Shown one piece after another: positions 26,806 through 35,309 of a DNA stretch of 36,513 bases. The position numbers and the translations under genes are program-made. The DNA is taken from the NCBI GenBank assembly GCA_964226685.1, contig CAXQRU010000092.1, positions 1-36,513 of the forward strand, read 5' to 3'. Under the pieces are notes generated by a model. It was not told where the DNA came from. It did not search any database and was given only the letters and a program-made list of their open reading frames with translations. The stretch comes from CAXQRU01 sp964226685. Lineage in GTDB: Bacteria > Pseudomonadota > Gammaproteobacteria > Pseudomonadales > Cellvibrionaceae. The number at the start of each line of letters is the position of its first letter. Position 1 is the stretch's first letter.

Positions 26806-27475
26806 GTCTCGCGGCTTCACTTTGCTGGAAATGATGCTTGCCATCGTCATTACCGCAGCACTTTCGGCCATGGCCTACCAAGCCATTCAAAGCGCCGCCA
26901 GCAGTCGAGATGCCATTGTTGAAGCCAATCAACGGCTCAACCGCATGGACCGCTTGTGGCAATTGCTCGGCAATGATCTGGAACACGCTACCGGGCAGCC
27001 TTGGGTGGATGTTTATGGCCAATCCAAACCCGGCTTTGAAGCACTATTTGGCGATCGGCTCGCGCAAAGCGATGCCTCGACCGATGGCGAATACCTCTTG
27101 CGCTTCACCCGAAGCGGGCTGCAAAACCTATTGTTGCAAAAACGCAGTGAACTGGGTCTGATTGGTTATCGCATCGCCAGTGAAGATAACGACGATGGCG
27201 AACCTCAAAAAGCGCTCTGGCGAGACAGCTGGAAAATCCTCAACAGCGTAGAAGCGCTAGAGCCACGCAGCCAAAAGTTACTCGAAAACGTGCAAACTAT
27301 GAAACTGCGCTACCTACTGCCGGGCGCCAAAAGTTTTCAAGAAAATCAATGGATTACCGGCTGGCCTCAACGAGAAGGGGAAAGCAAGTCGATGCCCTTG
27401 GCCGTCGAAATTGAGCTGACTCTGGCCGATGCTGGCACCATCACCCGCATTTTTGCCTTGGCGCCAGGGAATTGA
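26798..27475 (+). CDS. gspJ: minor pseudopilin GspJ
   Basis: This tip-complex pseudopilin has the leader MNRSRG, then FTLLEMMLAIVITAALSAMAY with Glu+5. The 225 residues include the GspJ-like RMDRLWQLLGNDLEHAT and a C-terminal VEIELTLADAGTITRIFAL. It overlaps gspI by 8 bp and is followed 2 bp later by the gspK start. Confidence 0.94.
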   Translation: MNRSRGFTLLEMMLAIVITAALSAMAYQAIQSAASSRDAIVEANQRLNRMDRLWQLLGNDLEHATGQPWVDVYGQSKPGFEALFGDRLAQSDASTDGEYLLRFTRSGLQNLLLQKRSELGLIGYRIASEDNDDGEPQKALWRDSWKILNSVEALEPRSQKLLENVQTMKLRYLLPGAKSFQENQWITGWPQREGESKSMPLAVEIELTLADAGTITRIFALAPGN

Positions 27476-27477
27476 TC

Positions 27478-28575
27478 ATGAAACGTCAATCGGGCACCGC
27501 CTTAATTACCGTACTTTTGATTGTTAGCGTGATCACAGGTCTAGCGGTTTCCCTGGCCAGCGATTTTCAAATCACCGTTGCTAAAGCGGAACAACGCTTT
27601 GTCGGCGCTCAAATAAAACAATATTTTCTTGGAGTCGAAAGCTTCGCGGTATTTGGCTTAAAACGAGACGCCGAAGAGAATGAAAAAAACGATAAAGTTG
27701 TTTTTGACCACCTGGGCGAAGAATGGTCCACCACCACTCTTAGCCCGCCCGTTGATGGCGGCTGGCTCGACTTCAAACTCAACGATGCCCAAGGCCGCTT
27801 TAACCTTAACCAGCTTGGGGGCCGTCCTTCTCCCTATAAACCCCTGGGCAACTTTACCGAGCAGTTCACCCCCCAACAACGACGGTTTGTGCGGCTTTTG
27901 CAAACCAACCCAGAATTAAATATCGACCCGAACGATGCCAAAGCCATTACTGAAGCAGTCATCGACTGGATCGATGCTGACGACACCCCAACAGGCAGTG
28001 GCGGCGCTGAGTCCGGTTTTTACTCGGGCCTTGACCCAGCCTATCGCCCAGCCAATCAACCTTTTACGGATGTCAGCGAGCTGCAACTCGTGAAGGGCGT
28101 TACCCCCGAACTCTTCCGCTACTTACAACCACTGGTGGTCGCCCTGCCTGACGATAGCGGCATCAATATTAACACCGCTGACATCGCCATTATGCGCACG
28201 CTCAATGAAAAAACCGCAGAGGAACCGCTATCCTTAGAAGATGGCGAAACCCTGGTGGCTAATCGTCCTGGAAAAGTCACGGATAACAGCGACCAACTGC
28301 CCTCAGAGGCCGTCACAATCGCCCCAAGCGAGGGAGAATTTTACAAAAATGTGGCCGAGTTCACTCAAAGTGACCCAATTTTAACTATATTTGGAACAGA
28401 CGGTCTCGAAGATTTAGTGACGGATGGCTTGACCACCAAAAGCGATTACTTCCTGCTTTTGGCGCAAGCACAGGTCGTCAACCAGTACCGACAGCGAACC
28501 AGTTTGCTAAAACGCACAAAAGACAAAGAAGGCTTTCGAGTTTGGGTGATCAGTCGTAGCCAATCGCTCTTGTAA
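27478..28575 (+). CDS. gspK: type II secretion tip protein GspK
   Basis: GspK is the largest pseudopilin and caps the tip complex. The leader MKRQSG is followed by TALITVLLIVSVITGLA; Glu+5 is replaced (Thr-Ala-Leu-Ile-Thr), as expected for GspK. Characteristic segments are the N-terminal AKAEQRFVGAQIKQYFLGVES, the NDAQGRFNLNQL strand and the helical VIDWIDADDTPTG-type insertion. The ATG at 27478 is chosen over an in-frame TTG at 27472, which overlaps the gspJ stop; AGGG lies nine bases before the ATG. Confidence 0.95.
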   Translation: MKRQSGTALITVLLIVSVITGLAVSLASDFQITVAKAEQRFVGAQIKQYFLGVESFAVFGLKRDAEENEKNDKVVFDHLGEEWSTTTLSPPVDGGWLDFKLNDAQGRFNLNQLGGRPSPYKPLGNFTEQFTPQQRRFVRLLQTNPELNIDPNDAKAITEAVIDWIDADDTPTGSGGAESGFYSGLDPAYRPANQPFTDVSELQLVKGVTPELFRYLQPLVVALPDDSGININTADIAIMRTLNEKTAEEPLSLEDGETLVANRPGKVTDNSDQLPSEAVTIAPSEGEFYKNVAEFTQSDPILTIFGTDGLEDLVTDGLTTKSDYFLLLAQAQVVNQYRQRTSLLKRTKDKEGFRVWVISRSQSLL

Positions 28576-28613
28576 ATGGTTAAATACACTTAAATCGTTA
28601 CACAGGTATCTAC

Positions 28614-29843
28614 GTGTTAATTGAACTTTCCATCACAGATAACGGCCGTCATTATCGCTGGGCCAAGACCGACCCTCAAGGGCGTTGGTTAGAGCCGCCC
28701 AGAGAAAGCGATGAAGAATTTTTGCTCAAAGAACTGGCCAGCTACGGAGAACCCGTTAAGCTGATTATCCCAGGCGATCTGGTGGTCACCACGCGCCTGA
28801 CTTATGAGGAAAAAGAAAAGCGGCACATGCGTCAGCTCGCGCCCTACCAATTGGAAGAATTGGTGATCGGTGATGTCGAAAGCCTACATTTTGCCATAGG
28901 GCCTATGGCCAACCAAGAAGTCACTGTGGCCTACCTCGACGAAGATCTCTTTAGCGAAATCATCGAAACGTTTAAAAGCGCCGGCATTACGGTTAGCGCC
29001 TGTTACACCGATTTTCAGCGCATCGCTGTCGAAGAGGGGCAGTGGGCCATCAGTTTGTCGAACAATCTCGTGCTAGCACACCATAGTTCGGGCATTGGCT
29101 TTCGCTGCCCCAGAGGCATGGCCAAACTGATCTTAGGTGATTTTCTTGCCAAAGATGACGAAAACCCCGAAGCCAATGTCAATATCCACCTATATGCCGA
29201 TAATGAAAAAGGCCTCGAATACCTGGAGCAACGCCTACCTGAGCATACTCGCAGCCGTATTTCTCGTCATGCTCAAACGCCGCCCTTAGCACTGACTAGT
29301 CCAAACTTGATCAACCTATGCCAGGGTCAATACGGGCCGGGCATTGCCGTCAGCAAAATCTGGAAGCAATGGCGTTCGGTGATAGGCTTAGCCGCAGCGG
29401 CCACCCTAGCCGCTTTCTGCGTGAATATTTTTGAGGGCTACAACTTAGAATCCCAAAAGCAAGCACTGAACAAAGACATCACTCAGCTATATCAACAAGT
29501 GGCGGGCGCCAATGCACCCTTACCTCCCAACCCAGTCAAGCGCCTCGAACAACTGCTGGGCCCAGAATCGGGCAATTCAGAACCCAGCCAATCGGTTTAT
29601 ATGTTATCGAAAGTGGCGCCTCTGCTGAAGGCTGAGAACGTCGATGTCAGCATGCTCATTTACGATCACAATAAAAATGAGTTGGTCATCAGTATCGAAA
29701 CCAGCGAGAGCAACAACCAAGTTGACGCCAAACTATCAAAAAGTATTGCCGAGGCCGGCTTCAAGGTTGAACCCAAAAACGCAAAAATAGAGGATGGCAA
29801 ATACAAAGTCCGCTTTAGCGTTACCAATGGTGAAGAATCATGA
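28614..29843 (+). CDS. gspL: type II secretion protein GspL
   Basis: GspL is the inner-membrane protein that recruits GspE to the platform. The cytoplasmic actin-like domain (about 1-235) contains LIIPGDLVVTTRLTYEEKEK and EVTVAYLDEDLF. One membrane helix lies at about 255-272, followed by a coiled region and a periplasmic ferredoxin-like domain (about 325-405). The start is GTG with AGGT about seven bases upstream. Its stop overlaps the gspM start (ATGA). Confidence 0.92.
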   Translation: MLIELSITDNGRHYRWAKTDPQGRWLEPPRESDEEFLLKELASYGEPVKLIIPGDLVVTTRLTYEEKEKRHMRQLAPYQLEELVIGDVESLHFAIGPMANQEVTVAYLDEDLFSEIIETFKSAGITVSACYTDFQRIAVEEGQWAISLSNNLVLAHHSSGIGFRCPRGMAKLILGDFLAKDDENPEANVNIHLYADNEKGLEYLEQRLPEHTRSRISRHAQTPPLALTSPNLINLCQGQYGPGIAVSKIWKQWRSVIGLAAAATLAAFCVNIFEGYNLESQKQALNKDITQLYQQVAGANAPLPPNPVKRLEQLLGPESGNSEPSQSVYMLSKVAPLLKAENVDVSMLIYDHNKNELVISIETSESNNQVDAKLSKSIAEAGFKVEPKNAKIEDGKYKVRFSVTNGEES

Positions 29844-30316
29844 ATGGCATAAAACAATACTGGGAATCGCTCGACACCAAAGAACAAATCATCTTAGGTG
29901 CTCTTGGTTTGGCGGTGGTACTCGTCTCACTCTGGCTTTTTGTTTATCAACCCATTTCACAATGGAAAGCTCAACAAGCCAGCTCGGTTGCTAGCCAGCA
30001 ACGCACACTGACCGAGGTGAGTCGCCTAGTCGGGCAAATTAAAGCCAACAACAGCAATGGCGATCAAGCCAATAAAGGCAGCTTATTGACGATCGTGAAC
30101 CGCACATTGGACAAGAATGGCTTAAAAATGGTGAGCTTTACCCCAAACCGCGATGGCACTGGACGGCTTCAGTTAGAAAATGTCACCTACGAACCATTGA
30201 TGCAATGGCTCTATGACTTAGAATATAAAGAAAATGTCCAAGTAATGGACATCAATATCGTCCAAACCAGCCCTGGACTATTAAGCGTTAAAAATATAAG
30301 GCTACGTAAACCTTGA
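29840..30316 (+). CDS. gspM: type II secretion protein GspM
   Basis: GspM is the platform partner of GspL. The 158-residue protein has a cytoplasmic lead, a membrane helix at about 18-36 (LGALGLAVVLVSLWLFVYQP), a Gln/Ser-rich coiled linker, and a C-terminal ferredoxin-like domain (NGLKMVSFTPNRDGTGRLQ, YEPLMQWLYDLEYK). It overlaps gspL by 4 bp, and its stop shares bases with the TTG start of gspN. Confidence 0.92.
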   Translation: MNGIKQYWESLDTKEQIILGALGLAVVLVSLWLFVYQPISQWKAQQASSVASQQRTLTEVSRLVGQIKANNSNGDQANKGSLLTIVNRTLDKNGLKMVSFTPNRDGTGRLQLENVTYEPLMQWLYDLEYKENVQVMDINIVQTSPGLLSVKNIRLRKP

Positions 30317-31086
30317 GCATCAAAAAACGTTACTGGATTCCCGGACTCATTCTCGTTTGGCTGATCATTGTGATCGCCAAAGCCCCCGCTAGCTGGACCA
30401 TGGCCCTGATGAGCCAAGCCATCCCCGGCTGGCAAGCAACCCAAGTCCAAGGCAGCTTTTGGCAAGGCAGCGCTGGCGCGGCGCAATTATCGCTCACCCT
30501 TGAAGGCTATACTCAAGCCCTCCCCTTGGGAAAATTTAAATGGAAAATACTGCCCTTAAGCTTATTTACCTTGAATCCCTGCGTGCGCTTTAGCGCGGTA
30601 TACCAGGAACAGGCGATCGATGGCGAAGCCTGTGTTGCGATTACGGACCAAACCATTAGCAGCGACCAGCTTAAAGTTCGTATGGACATCGACACCCTCT
30701 CACCCTGGTTAATTGTTCAACTTAGTGGCCAAACAACCCTAGATATTTCAAAAGTCGCCATCAGCAATAACCAAGTGACCAACCTTCAAGGGCAATTGCA
30801 ATGGAATGACGCCCAGATCTTTGTGGAAAATCGTTGGATCAAGCTTGGAGACCTACAAGCCAGAATGGATGATGACCAAAATGGCGGTATCATTACCCAA
30901 TGGAACAGCGTAAACCCAGAGCCTCTTGCAACCGACTTAAAAATACAACTGCCTAGCACTGGCGGCACACTCTTTCAAGGCACCGTTACACCTGGGCGAA
31001 CAATAGACCCAGGCGTGGAGCAATTCCTTCGGTACCAAGCAGAATCCCTCGGCAATGGTCGCTATCAAATTGATTACCAGCTGTAG
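30313..31086 (+). CDS. gspN: type II secretion protein GspN
   Basis: GspN is the accessory T2SS protein found in some but not all systems. It has an N-terminal membrane helix at about 8-25 and then a periplasmic beta-rich domain starting WTMALMSQAIPGWQATQVQG, with SFWQGSAGAAQL and the pair LPLGKFKWKILP typical of the family. The start is a TTG in a TTGA overlap with gspM. The 3' end overlaps apbE by 32 bp. The 257-residue length is normal. Confidence 0.9.
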   Translation: MSIKKRYWIPGLILVWLIIVIAKAPASWTMALMSQAIPGWQATQVQGSFWQGSAGAAQLSLTLEGYTQALPLGKFKWKILPLSLFTLNPCVRFSAVYQEQAIDGEACVAITDQTISSDQLKVRMDIDTLSPWLIVQLSGQTTLDISKVAISNNQVTNLQGQLQWNDAQIFVENRWIKLGDLQARMDDDQNGGIITQWNSVNPEPLATDLKIQLPSTGGTLFQGTVTPGRTIDPGVEQFLRYQAESLGNGRYQIDYQL

Positions 31087-32041
31087 AGCACTATGGCTCA
31101 TTGGCTTTTTAAGCCTCACCCAAATGGCCCTTGCCCAATGGGAAACGCAAACACGCCCCATTATGGGCACCGAGATCAATGTCACCCTATGGCATGAAGA
31201 CGCCAAGCTTCGCCAACAAGGCTTTGATGCCGTCTTTGGGGAAATGGAGCGCATCAACCAAACACTCAGCCCCTACATCGAGACCAGCGAGCTTAGCCGG
31301 GTCAATCGAGAAGCCGCCAAACACCCGGTCGACATCAGCGATGAACTGAGCCTGTTGATCAGACAATCCATCAAGGTTAGCGAGCTGACCGACGGCGCCT
31401 TCGACATCACCTACGCTAGCCTAGGGCGCTTCTATGACTACCGCCAAAAGCAAACGCCCAACGCTCAAGAGAAAGCCCAATATTTAAAAGCGATTGATTA
31501 TCACCACCTCAAGCTCGAAAATAACCAATTATCATTCACCCATCCTGATGTCAGCATTGATTTAGGCGGCATCGCCAAGGGCTATGCGGTCGACAAATCT
31601 ATTGATCTGCTCAAAGCACTGGGCTTTGAGCATGCCTCAGTCAGTGCCGGTGGCGACAGCCGACTCTTGGGAGACAAGCGAGATCGCGAGTGGGTGATTG
31701 GCATTAAACACCCAAGAAGCGAACAAGACATTGCTCTGAGTATTCCCTTAAGCGATGCGGCCATCTCCACTTCTGGCGATTATGAGCGCTACTTTATCGA
31801 CGACAACGGCACGCGCATTCATCATATTCACCAACCCAAAACTGGCGAGCCAGCACAGACACTTGCCAGCGTCACCATCATAGGGTCTTACGGCCTTGAA
31901 ACTGACCCGCTATCGACCAGCGTGTTTGTCATGGGTTTAGAAAAAGGCCTTGCCTTGATTAATCGATTGGAAAATATCGAAGCCATTATCATTACTCGAG
32001 AAGGCAAAGTGTTTTATAGTGATGGGCTAATGCCAGGCTAG
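31055..32041 (+). CDS. apbE: FAD:protein FMN transferase ApbE
   Basis: ApbE attaches FMN covalently to a threonine of periplasmic redox proteins. A signal peptide ends near ALA-QWET (residue 27). The family signatures include TRPIMGTEINVTLW, the SVSAGGDSRLLG segment, DLGGIAKGYAVDKS and HHIHQPKTGEPAQ. Position and reading frame imply translation coupled to gspN, an unusual neighbour. An ATG at 31055 is taken as the start; no good ribosome binding site is seen, consistent with coupling. At 328 residues it has full length. Confidence 0.93.
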   Translation: MVAIKLITSCRALWLIGFLSLTQMALAQWETQTRPIMGTEINVTLWHEDAKLRQQGFDAVFGEMERINQTLSPYIETSELSRVNREAAKHPVDISDELSLLIRQSIKVSELTDGAFDITYASLGRFYDYRQKQTPNAQEKAQYLKAIDYHHLKLENNQLSFTHPDVSIDLGGIAKGYAVDKSIDLLKALGFEHASVSAGGDSRLLGDKRDREWVIGIKHPRSEQDIALSIPLSDAAISTSGDYERYFIDDNGTRIHHIHQPKTGEPAQTLASVTIIGSYGLETDPLSTSVFVMGLEKGLALINRLENIEAIIITREGKVFYSDGLMPG

Positions 32042-32062
32042 CTCAACCTAAGGAAACAACGA

Positions 32063-33226
32063 ATGAGACTCACTTATTTTTTTAATTCAGAAGCTGAAGC
32101 TGAAGCATTTTTTCTAAAAGTAGTGCCACTATACACTGGAGAAACTAATGCCATTTCGGTAGAAACCGAAGAACATGAATTAACACCAGATGAACTCTAT
32201 GAAAGCTGCCATATGTGTTCTTGGTATAAAGATGATCAAGGCATTTACGCCTTTCTTGATTTTGATGAAGAACTTATGTCCATAAGCGATCGCATTATGA
32301 CGCTTATCGAAAAAATCGTAGCACCAACAGGTGTCAACTATACCGGTTGTACTCGCATTGATCAAAAGGTGCATTGGCCATGCCTACAATGGCCAGAGGT
32401 ACCCCCAAGACTATTGAATCAAAATCTTACCCACACCTATCATCTTCACGCACTTTTGCCTAGTCATGAGCAAGAAGCCAAATCACTATCGGAACAACAA
32501 CAAGTCATGCTATTGCAGCACTGGCTTCAATACGGCAACTTAGCACTCGAAGATCTAGAGATGGCCGTTTTTTCAGATAATGCCGATGGCAGTTACAGAC
32601 CCAACACCCTAGAAGAAATCATCAGGGCGATTTATGGTAATGACCTCAACCATTGTAGCTATATTTGGGTTAACAACCCCAACAAGCGGTTAGCACTTAC
32701 AGAAATATCCGCCGCCAATGTCATTAGCTCTAATAGCTCTGCCATGCTATACATACTCAGTGATAACAAAGGAGTGGAACTCAGCATCCATACCAGTGCG
32801 TTAACCACAGAAGAACAATACTTGCTCATTGAGCGCTACCAATCCAGCCCACTTTATCAATTTATCCGAAACGCCTTTGTCCACCTTTTTCAAACTGAAC
32901 CATGCTTAGTGGTAAAAGAAAACTCCGAAAAGCTGGAAGTAGAAGATGCAGCAAACACATTGCTCACCATTTCAGAGGCACTCAAAATTGGCTCTTACAA
33001 AGTATCAGCCATTAAAGCCAACCAAGCCCTACTCGAGCTTGGTATACTCAAAGAAATGAAAGTGCGTAAGGTCAAAGCCACCAAAAAGGCCTTCAATGAT
33101 GACGAATCCCCTTTTGGAGAAAACTTGATAAAGTCGGACCGAAAAAACGATATTGAAGCCAGATATTATTTAGAAACTTTTCGAGCCTTAATGCATAAAC
33201 TAGGACATGCACCCAAATTCAAATAA
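32063..33226 (+). CDS. protein of unknown function with possible DNA-binding C-terminus
   Basis: I do not recognise this 387-residue protein. An N-terminal alpha/beta part (about 1-110) contains a Cys pair (HMCSW, then TGCTRID). The middle has WLQYGNLALEDLEMAVFSD (about 154-172). The last 90 residues are basic with a helical phrase LLTISEALKIGSYKVSAIKA and then LLELGILKEM, reminiscent of KilA-C or winged-helix domains of phage antirepressors; this is only a pattern match. AAGGA sits well before the ATG. It begins an accessory plus-strand run and lies 21 bp after apbE, so it may still be on the T2SS transcript. Confidence 0.7.
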   Translation: MRLTYFFNSEAEAEAFFLKVVPLYTGETNAISVETEEHELTPDELYESCHMCSWYKDDQGIYAFLDFDEELMSISDRIMTLIEKIVAPTGVNYTGCTRIDQKVHWPCLQWPEVPPRLLNQNLTHTYHLHALLPSHEQEAKSLSEQQQVMLLQHWLQYGNLALEDLEMAVFSDNADGSYRPNTLEEIIRAIYGNDLNHCSYIWVNNPNKRLALTEISAANVISSNSSAMLYILSDNKGVELSIHTSALTTEEQYLLIERYQSSPLYQFIRNAFVHLFQTEPCLVVKENSEKLEVEDAANTLLTISEALKIGSYKVSAIKANQALLELGILKEMKVRKVKATKKAFNDDESPFGENLIKSDRKNDIEARYYLETFRALMHKLGHAPKFK

Positions 33227-33235
33227 AGGCATACC

Positions 33236-33901
33236 ATGACCGCATTAATTCACACCTCCGGTGGCAATACCATCGACGAAACTCTCTTCGGATTAATTGC
33301 TGAGGATATTGAAAAACAGGGCTATAGTATTCGACCTAGCGCACTGCCTAACGACATTGCGAGTGCTCTGTTTTCACACCAACAAAATTTACAAACTCAT
33401 AAATATGTTGAAGCGGGCATTGGGCGTGGCGATGATTTTGTCAAAACCGAATTTGTTAGAACCGATGAAATTTGTTGGATTACAGGCGAATCTGATGCGG
33501 GTCAACAATGGCTTGACTGGACATCACAGTTAAAGCGATTTTTAAATCAACGCCTTTTTCTAGGGTTGTTTTCGTTTGAAAGTCATTACGCACACTATGC
33601 GCCAGGCCATTACTACAAAAGACACTACGATGCGTTTAGAGGAGAAGCCAACCGAGTACTTTCTGTAGTGACTTACCTAAACCCAGGCTGGGGCAATACC
33701 GATGGCGGCGAGCTAGTACTATACCGTGATGATCAAGATCGAGAGGGAATTAAAGTCGTGCCACTTTATGGAACGCTAGTCGTCTTTCTCAGCGAAGAAT
33801 TTCCTCATGAAGTACTGCCTGCAAATAGAGACCGGCACTCAGTGGCGGGCTGGTTCCGCATTAACACATCGATTGATAATAAAATAGATCCACCGCGCTA
33901 A
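33236..33901 (+). CDS. 2OG-Fe(II) oxygenase, prolyl 4-hydroxylase type
   Basis: This 221-residue protein has the double-stranded beta-helix fold of Fe(II)/2-oxoglutarate oxygenases of the P4Hc/SM-20 (PHD-like) type. The metal triad is visible as His130 and Asp132 in RHYDAF and His191 in FPHEV, with the 2-oxoglutarate Arg at about 200 in RDRHSVAGWFR. SVVTYLNPGWGNTDGGELVLY is the family-typical strand pair. Such enzymes hydroxylate proteins, some of them ribosomal or elongation factors; the substrate here is unknown. It starts 10 bp after the preceding gene and is probably co-transcribed. Confidence 0.9.
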   Translation: MTALIHTSGGNTIDETLFGLIAEDIEKQGYSIRPSALPNDIASALFSHQQNLQTHKYVEAGIGRGDDFVKTEFVRTDEICWITGESDAGQQWLDWTSQLKRFLNQRLFLGLFSFESHYAHYAPGHYYKRHYDAFRGEANRVLSVVTYLNPGWGNTDGGELVLYRDDQDREGIKVVPLYGTLVVFLSEEFPHEVLPANRDRHSVAGWFRINTSIDNKIDPPR

Positions 33902-33975
33902 GGGAAAAATATACCACCAAGCCTCCATGATCCATTTTTTGGGCGTTTGATATAACCAAGATCCTGGGAGAAAAT

Positions 33976-34449
33976 ATGATAAAGCACATTGAAGCATGGA
34001 TTGACTCAACAAACCTTAAATATCAATCGCAGCGAAATACCTGTTCGATTTTCAGCACTTCGTTCTCCGAGTTTTACTCGGAAAATTTTTTAAAAGATGC
34101 ATACTTTGTCGTAGTCGATAATATTCCAAAACCGGATTTCCCAGAGCTACGCGAAGCAGGCCTTGGTGACTTTATGGACATGGAAGCCAATGGAATAACC
34201 TACAAGAACACCTACTATATAAATGAAGCCAGCGCAGAAGATCTTCGTGTACATTTTCATGAGCTAGTTCATGTAGCACAATGGGGCTTTCTTGGCGCGC
34301 AAGGTTTTATCGTTCGCTATATTCATGAAATTCAGAATTATGGCTATGATAATGCACCGCTTGAGTTAATGGCATATGGTCTGGATGACCATTACTCTCA
34401 AGGCAAAACGCCCATGGATGTGCTCAGTTATGTGCGTTCACACCTGTAA
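33976..34449 (+). CDS. small predicted zinc-dependent peptidase (HExxH)
   Basis: This 157-residue protein has no signal peptide. It carries HELVH (95-99) within VHFHELVHVAQWGFLG and a downstream Glu130 in APLELMAYGL, the arrangement expected of a minimal gluzincin. The context resembles the HExxH domains of DUF4157-like proteins, but I cannot place it in a family. GGGAG sits before the ATG at 33976. It follows the oxygenase gene after 74 bp. It could act on a cytoplasmic target or be a toxin component; there is no evidence for either. Confidence 0.7.
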   Translation: MIKHIEAWIDSTNLKYQSQRNTCSIFSTSFSEFYSENFLKDAYFVVVDNIPKPDFPELREAGLGDFMDMEANGITYKNTYYINEASAEDLRVHFHELVHVAQWGFLGAQGFIVRYIHEIQNYGYDNAPLELMAYGLDDHYSQGKTPMDVLSYVRSHL

Positions 34450-34523
34450 TCGGCTATAGTGCCAAATGGCTAACCTTATTAAATAACAAACCTAATATAA
34501 GCACAGGAGAGAAGGAATTGACA

Positions 34524-34895
34524 TTGCGTATTCCATTATTGATAGCGTTTGTGTTATTACCATTAACAAGTATAGCAATGGAAAAGCGCTGCGGCTGGCT
34601 TGAAAACCCAACACCCGGCAACCTCTGGCTGACTGACCGAGACGCGACTTGGACGTTATCGATACAAGGCATTGGTTTTGTTGCTGACGAAGACTCAATG
34701 ATAAACAATATGCCAACAATTAAAGACGATGAGTTTGTTCGCACCAACGCAGGTAGCTATGGATTTTCCTGTGTCTGTTTAGATGTAGATACCGATAAAG
34801 CCAACGCTCACATCACAAAAGTCTATGGTGGGCAACAATTACTCCTGAAGCAGTGCCTTCAAGACCCTGACCTATTGAGAAAAATTCCTATATAA
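34524..34895 (+). CDS. DUF4087 domain secreted protein
   Basis: This is a short exported protein of unknown function. A signal peptide (RIPLLIAFVLLPLTSIA) precedes the DUF4087 core KRCGWLENPTPGNLWLTDRD and WTLSIQG, then a C-terminal part with three Cys (CVC and KQC). The start is not an ATG. TTG at 34524 with AAGGA seven bases upstream is preferred; TTG at 34518 is possible. Two of the Cys are likely to form a disulfide in the periplasm. Confidence 0.78.
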   Translation: MRIPLLIAFVLLPLTSIAMEKRCGWLENPTPGNLWLTDRDATWTLSIQGIGFVADEDSMINNMPTIKDDEFVRTNAGSYGFSCVCLDVDTDKANAHITKVYGGQQLLLKQCLQDPDLLRKIPI

Positions 34896-34928
34896 AACAA
34901 TCAGACGACTCACTTTTCATGACTTATA

Positions 34929-35090
34929 ATGAGAAATAAAATATCTGGCGTTCTTGGTATCCTTTGTGGCAGCGGTCTATTAGCCAAAAGACTACTGGCC
35001 GAGCCACCCATTACAGGCTACGAAACACCCTTAGGATTAGCCCTTGTGATGCTAGTGGCTGGGGTTTATTACCTATTTAAAAAGCCTTAG
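34929..35090 (+). CDS. 53-residue small membrane protein
   Basis: An open frame of 53 codons starts at ATG 34929 (MRNKISGVLGILCGSG) and ends at TAG 35090. It has two hydrophobic segments, about residues 7-19 and 35-50, joined by a polar loop (KRLLAEPPITGYETP), so it reads as a two-helix inner-membrane protein. No family is recognised. A ribosome binding site is not obvious. It lies 33 bp after the DUF4087 gene and may be co-transcribed. Confidence 0.5.
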   Translation: MRNKISGVLGILCGSGLLAKRLLAEPPITGYETPLGLALVMLVAGVYYLFKKP

Positions 35091-35141
35091 GTATCAGCAA
35101 CGCTTGCACAGAATGATGCGATCAAAAGCATTGGTACGCAT

Positions 35142-35309
35142 TCACCCAAGCGCTAATGCCTTGGCTAATTTATCAGTAATATTTTTATAGGCATCCGGCT
35201 TTTGATGCTTAATGGCTTGAATATCATTGATCAGCTGATCCACTCGAGCATGCAAACGCTCTCCTGTATTGGCCTGCTGTTTGATAAAAGTGATGAGTTT
35301 TATTCGGAA
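35142..35309 (-). pseudogene. 3' remnant of a minus-strand gene at the cassette-array edge
   Basis: The minus strand has an open frame of about 55 codons ending in TGA (35142-35144), with no start codon and an in-frame stop just above its upper end. The translated piece (for example GERLHARVDQLINDIQAIK, then NITDKLAKALALG) looks like an ordinary helical C-terminus. It overlaps the 5' end of the release-factor-like ORF on the other strand, so the two appear to have been joined by recombination. I do not recognise the parent gene. Confidence 0.4.

Noticed and set aside
33930..33965. GGGCGTTTGAT near 33940, which looks like the 3' end of an attC.
   Set aside because: The box does not match GTTRRRY and no complementary R''/L'' arm exists upstream.
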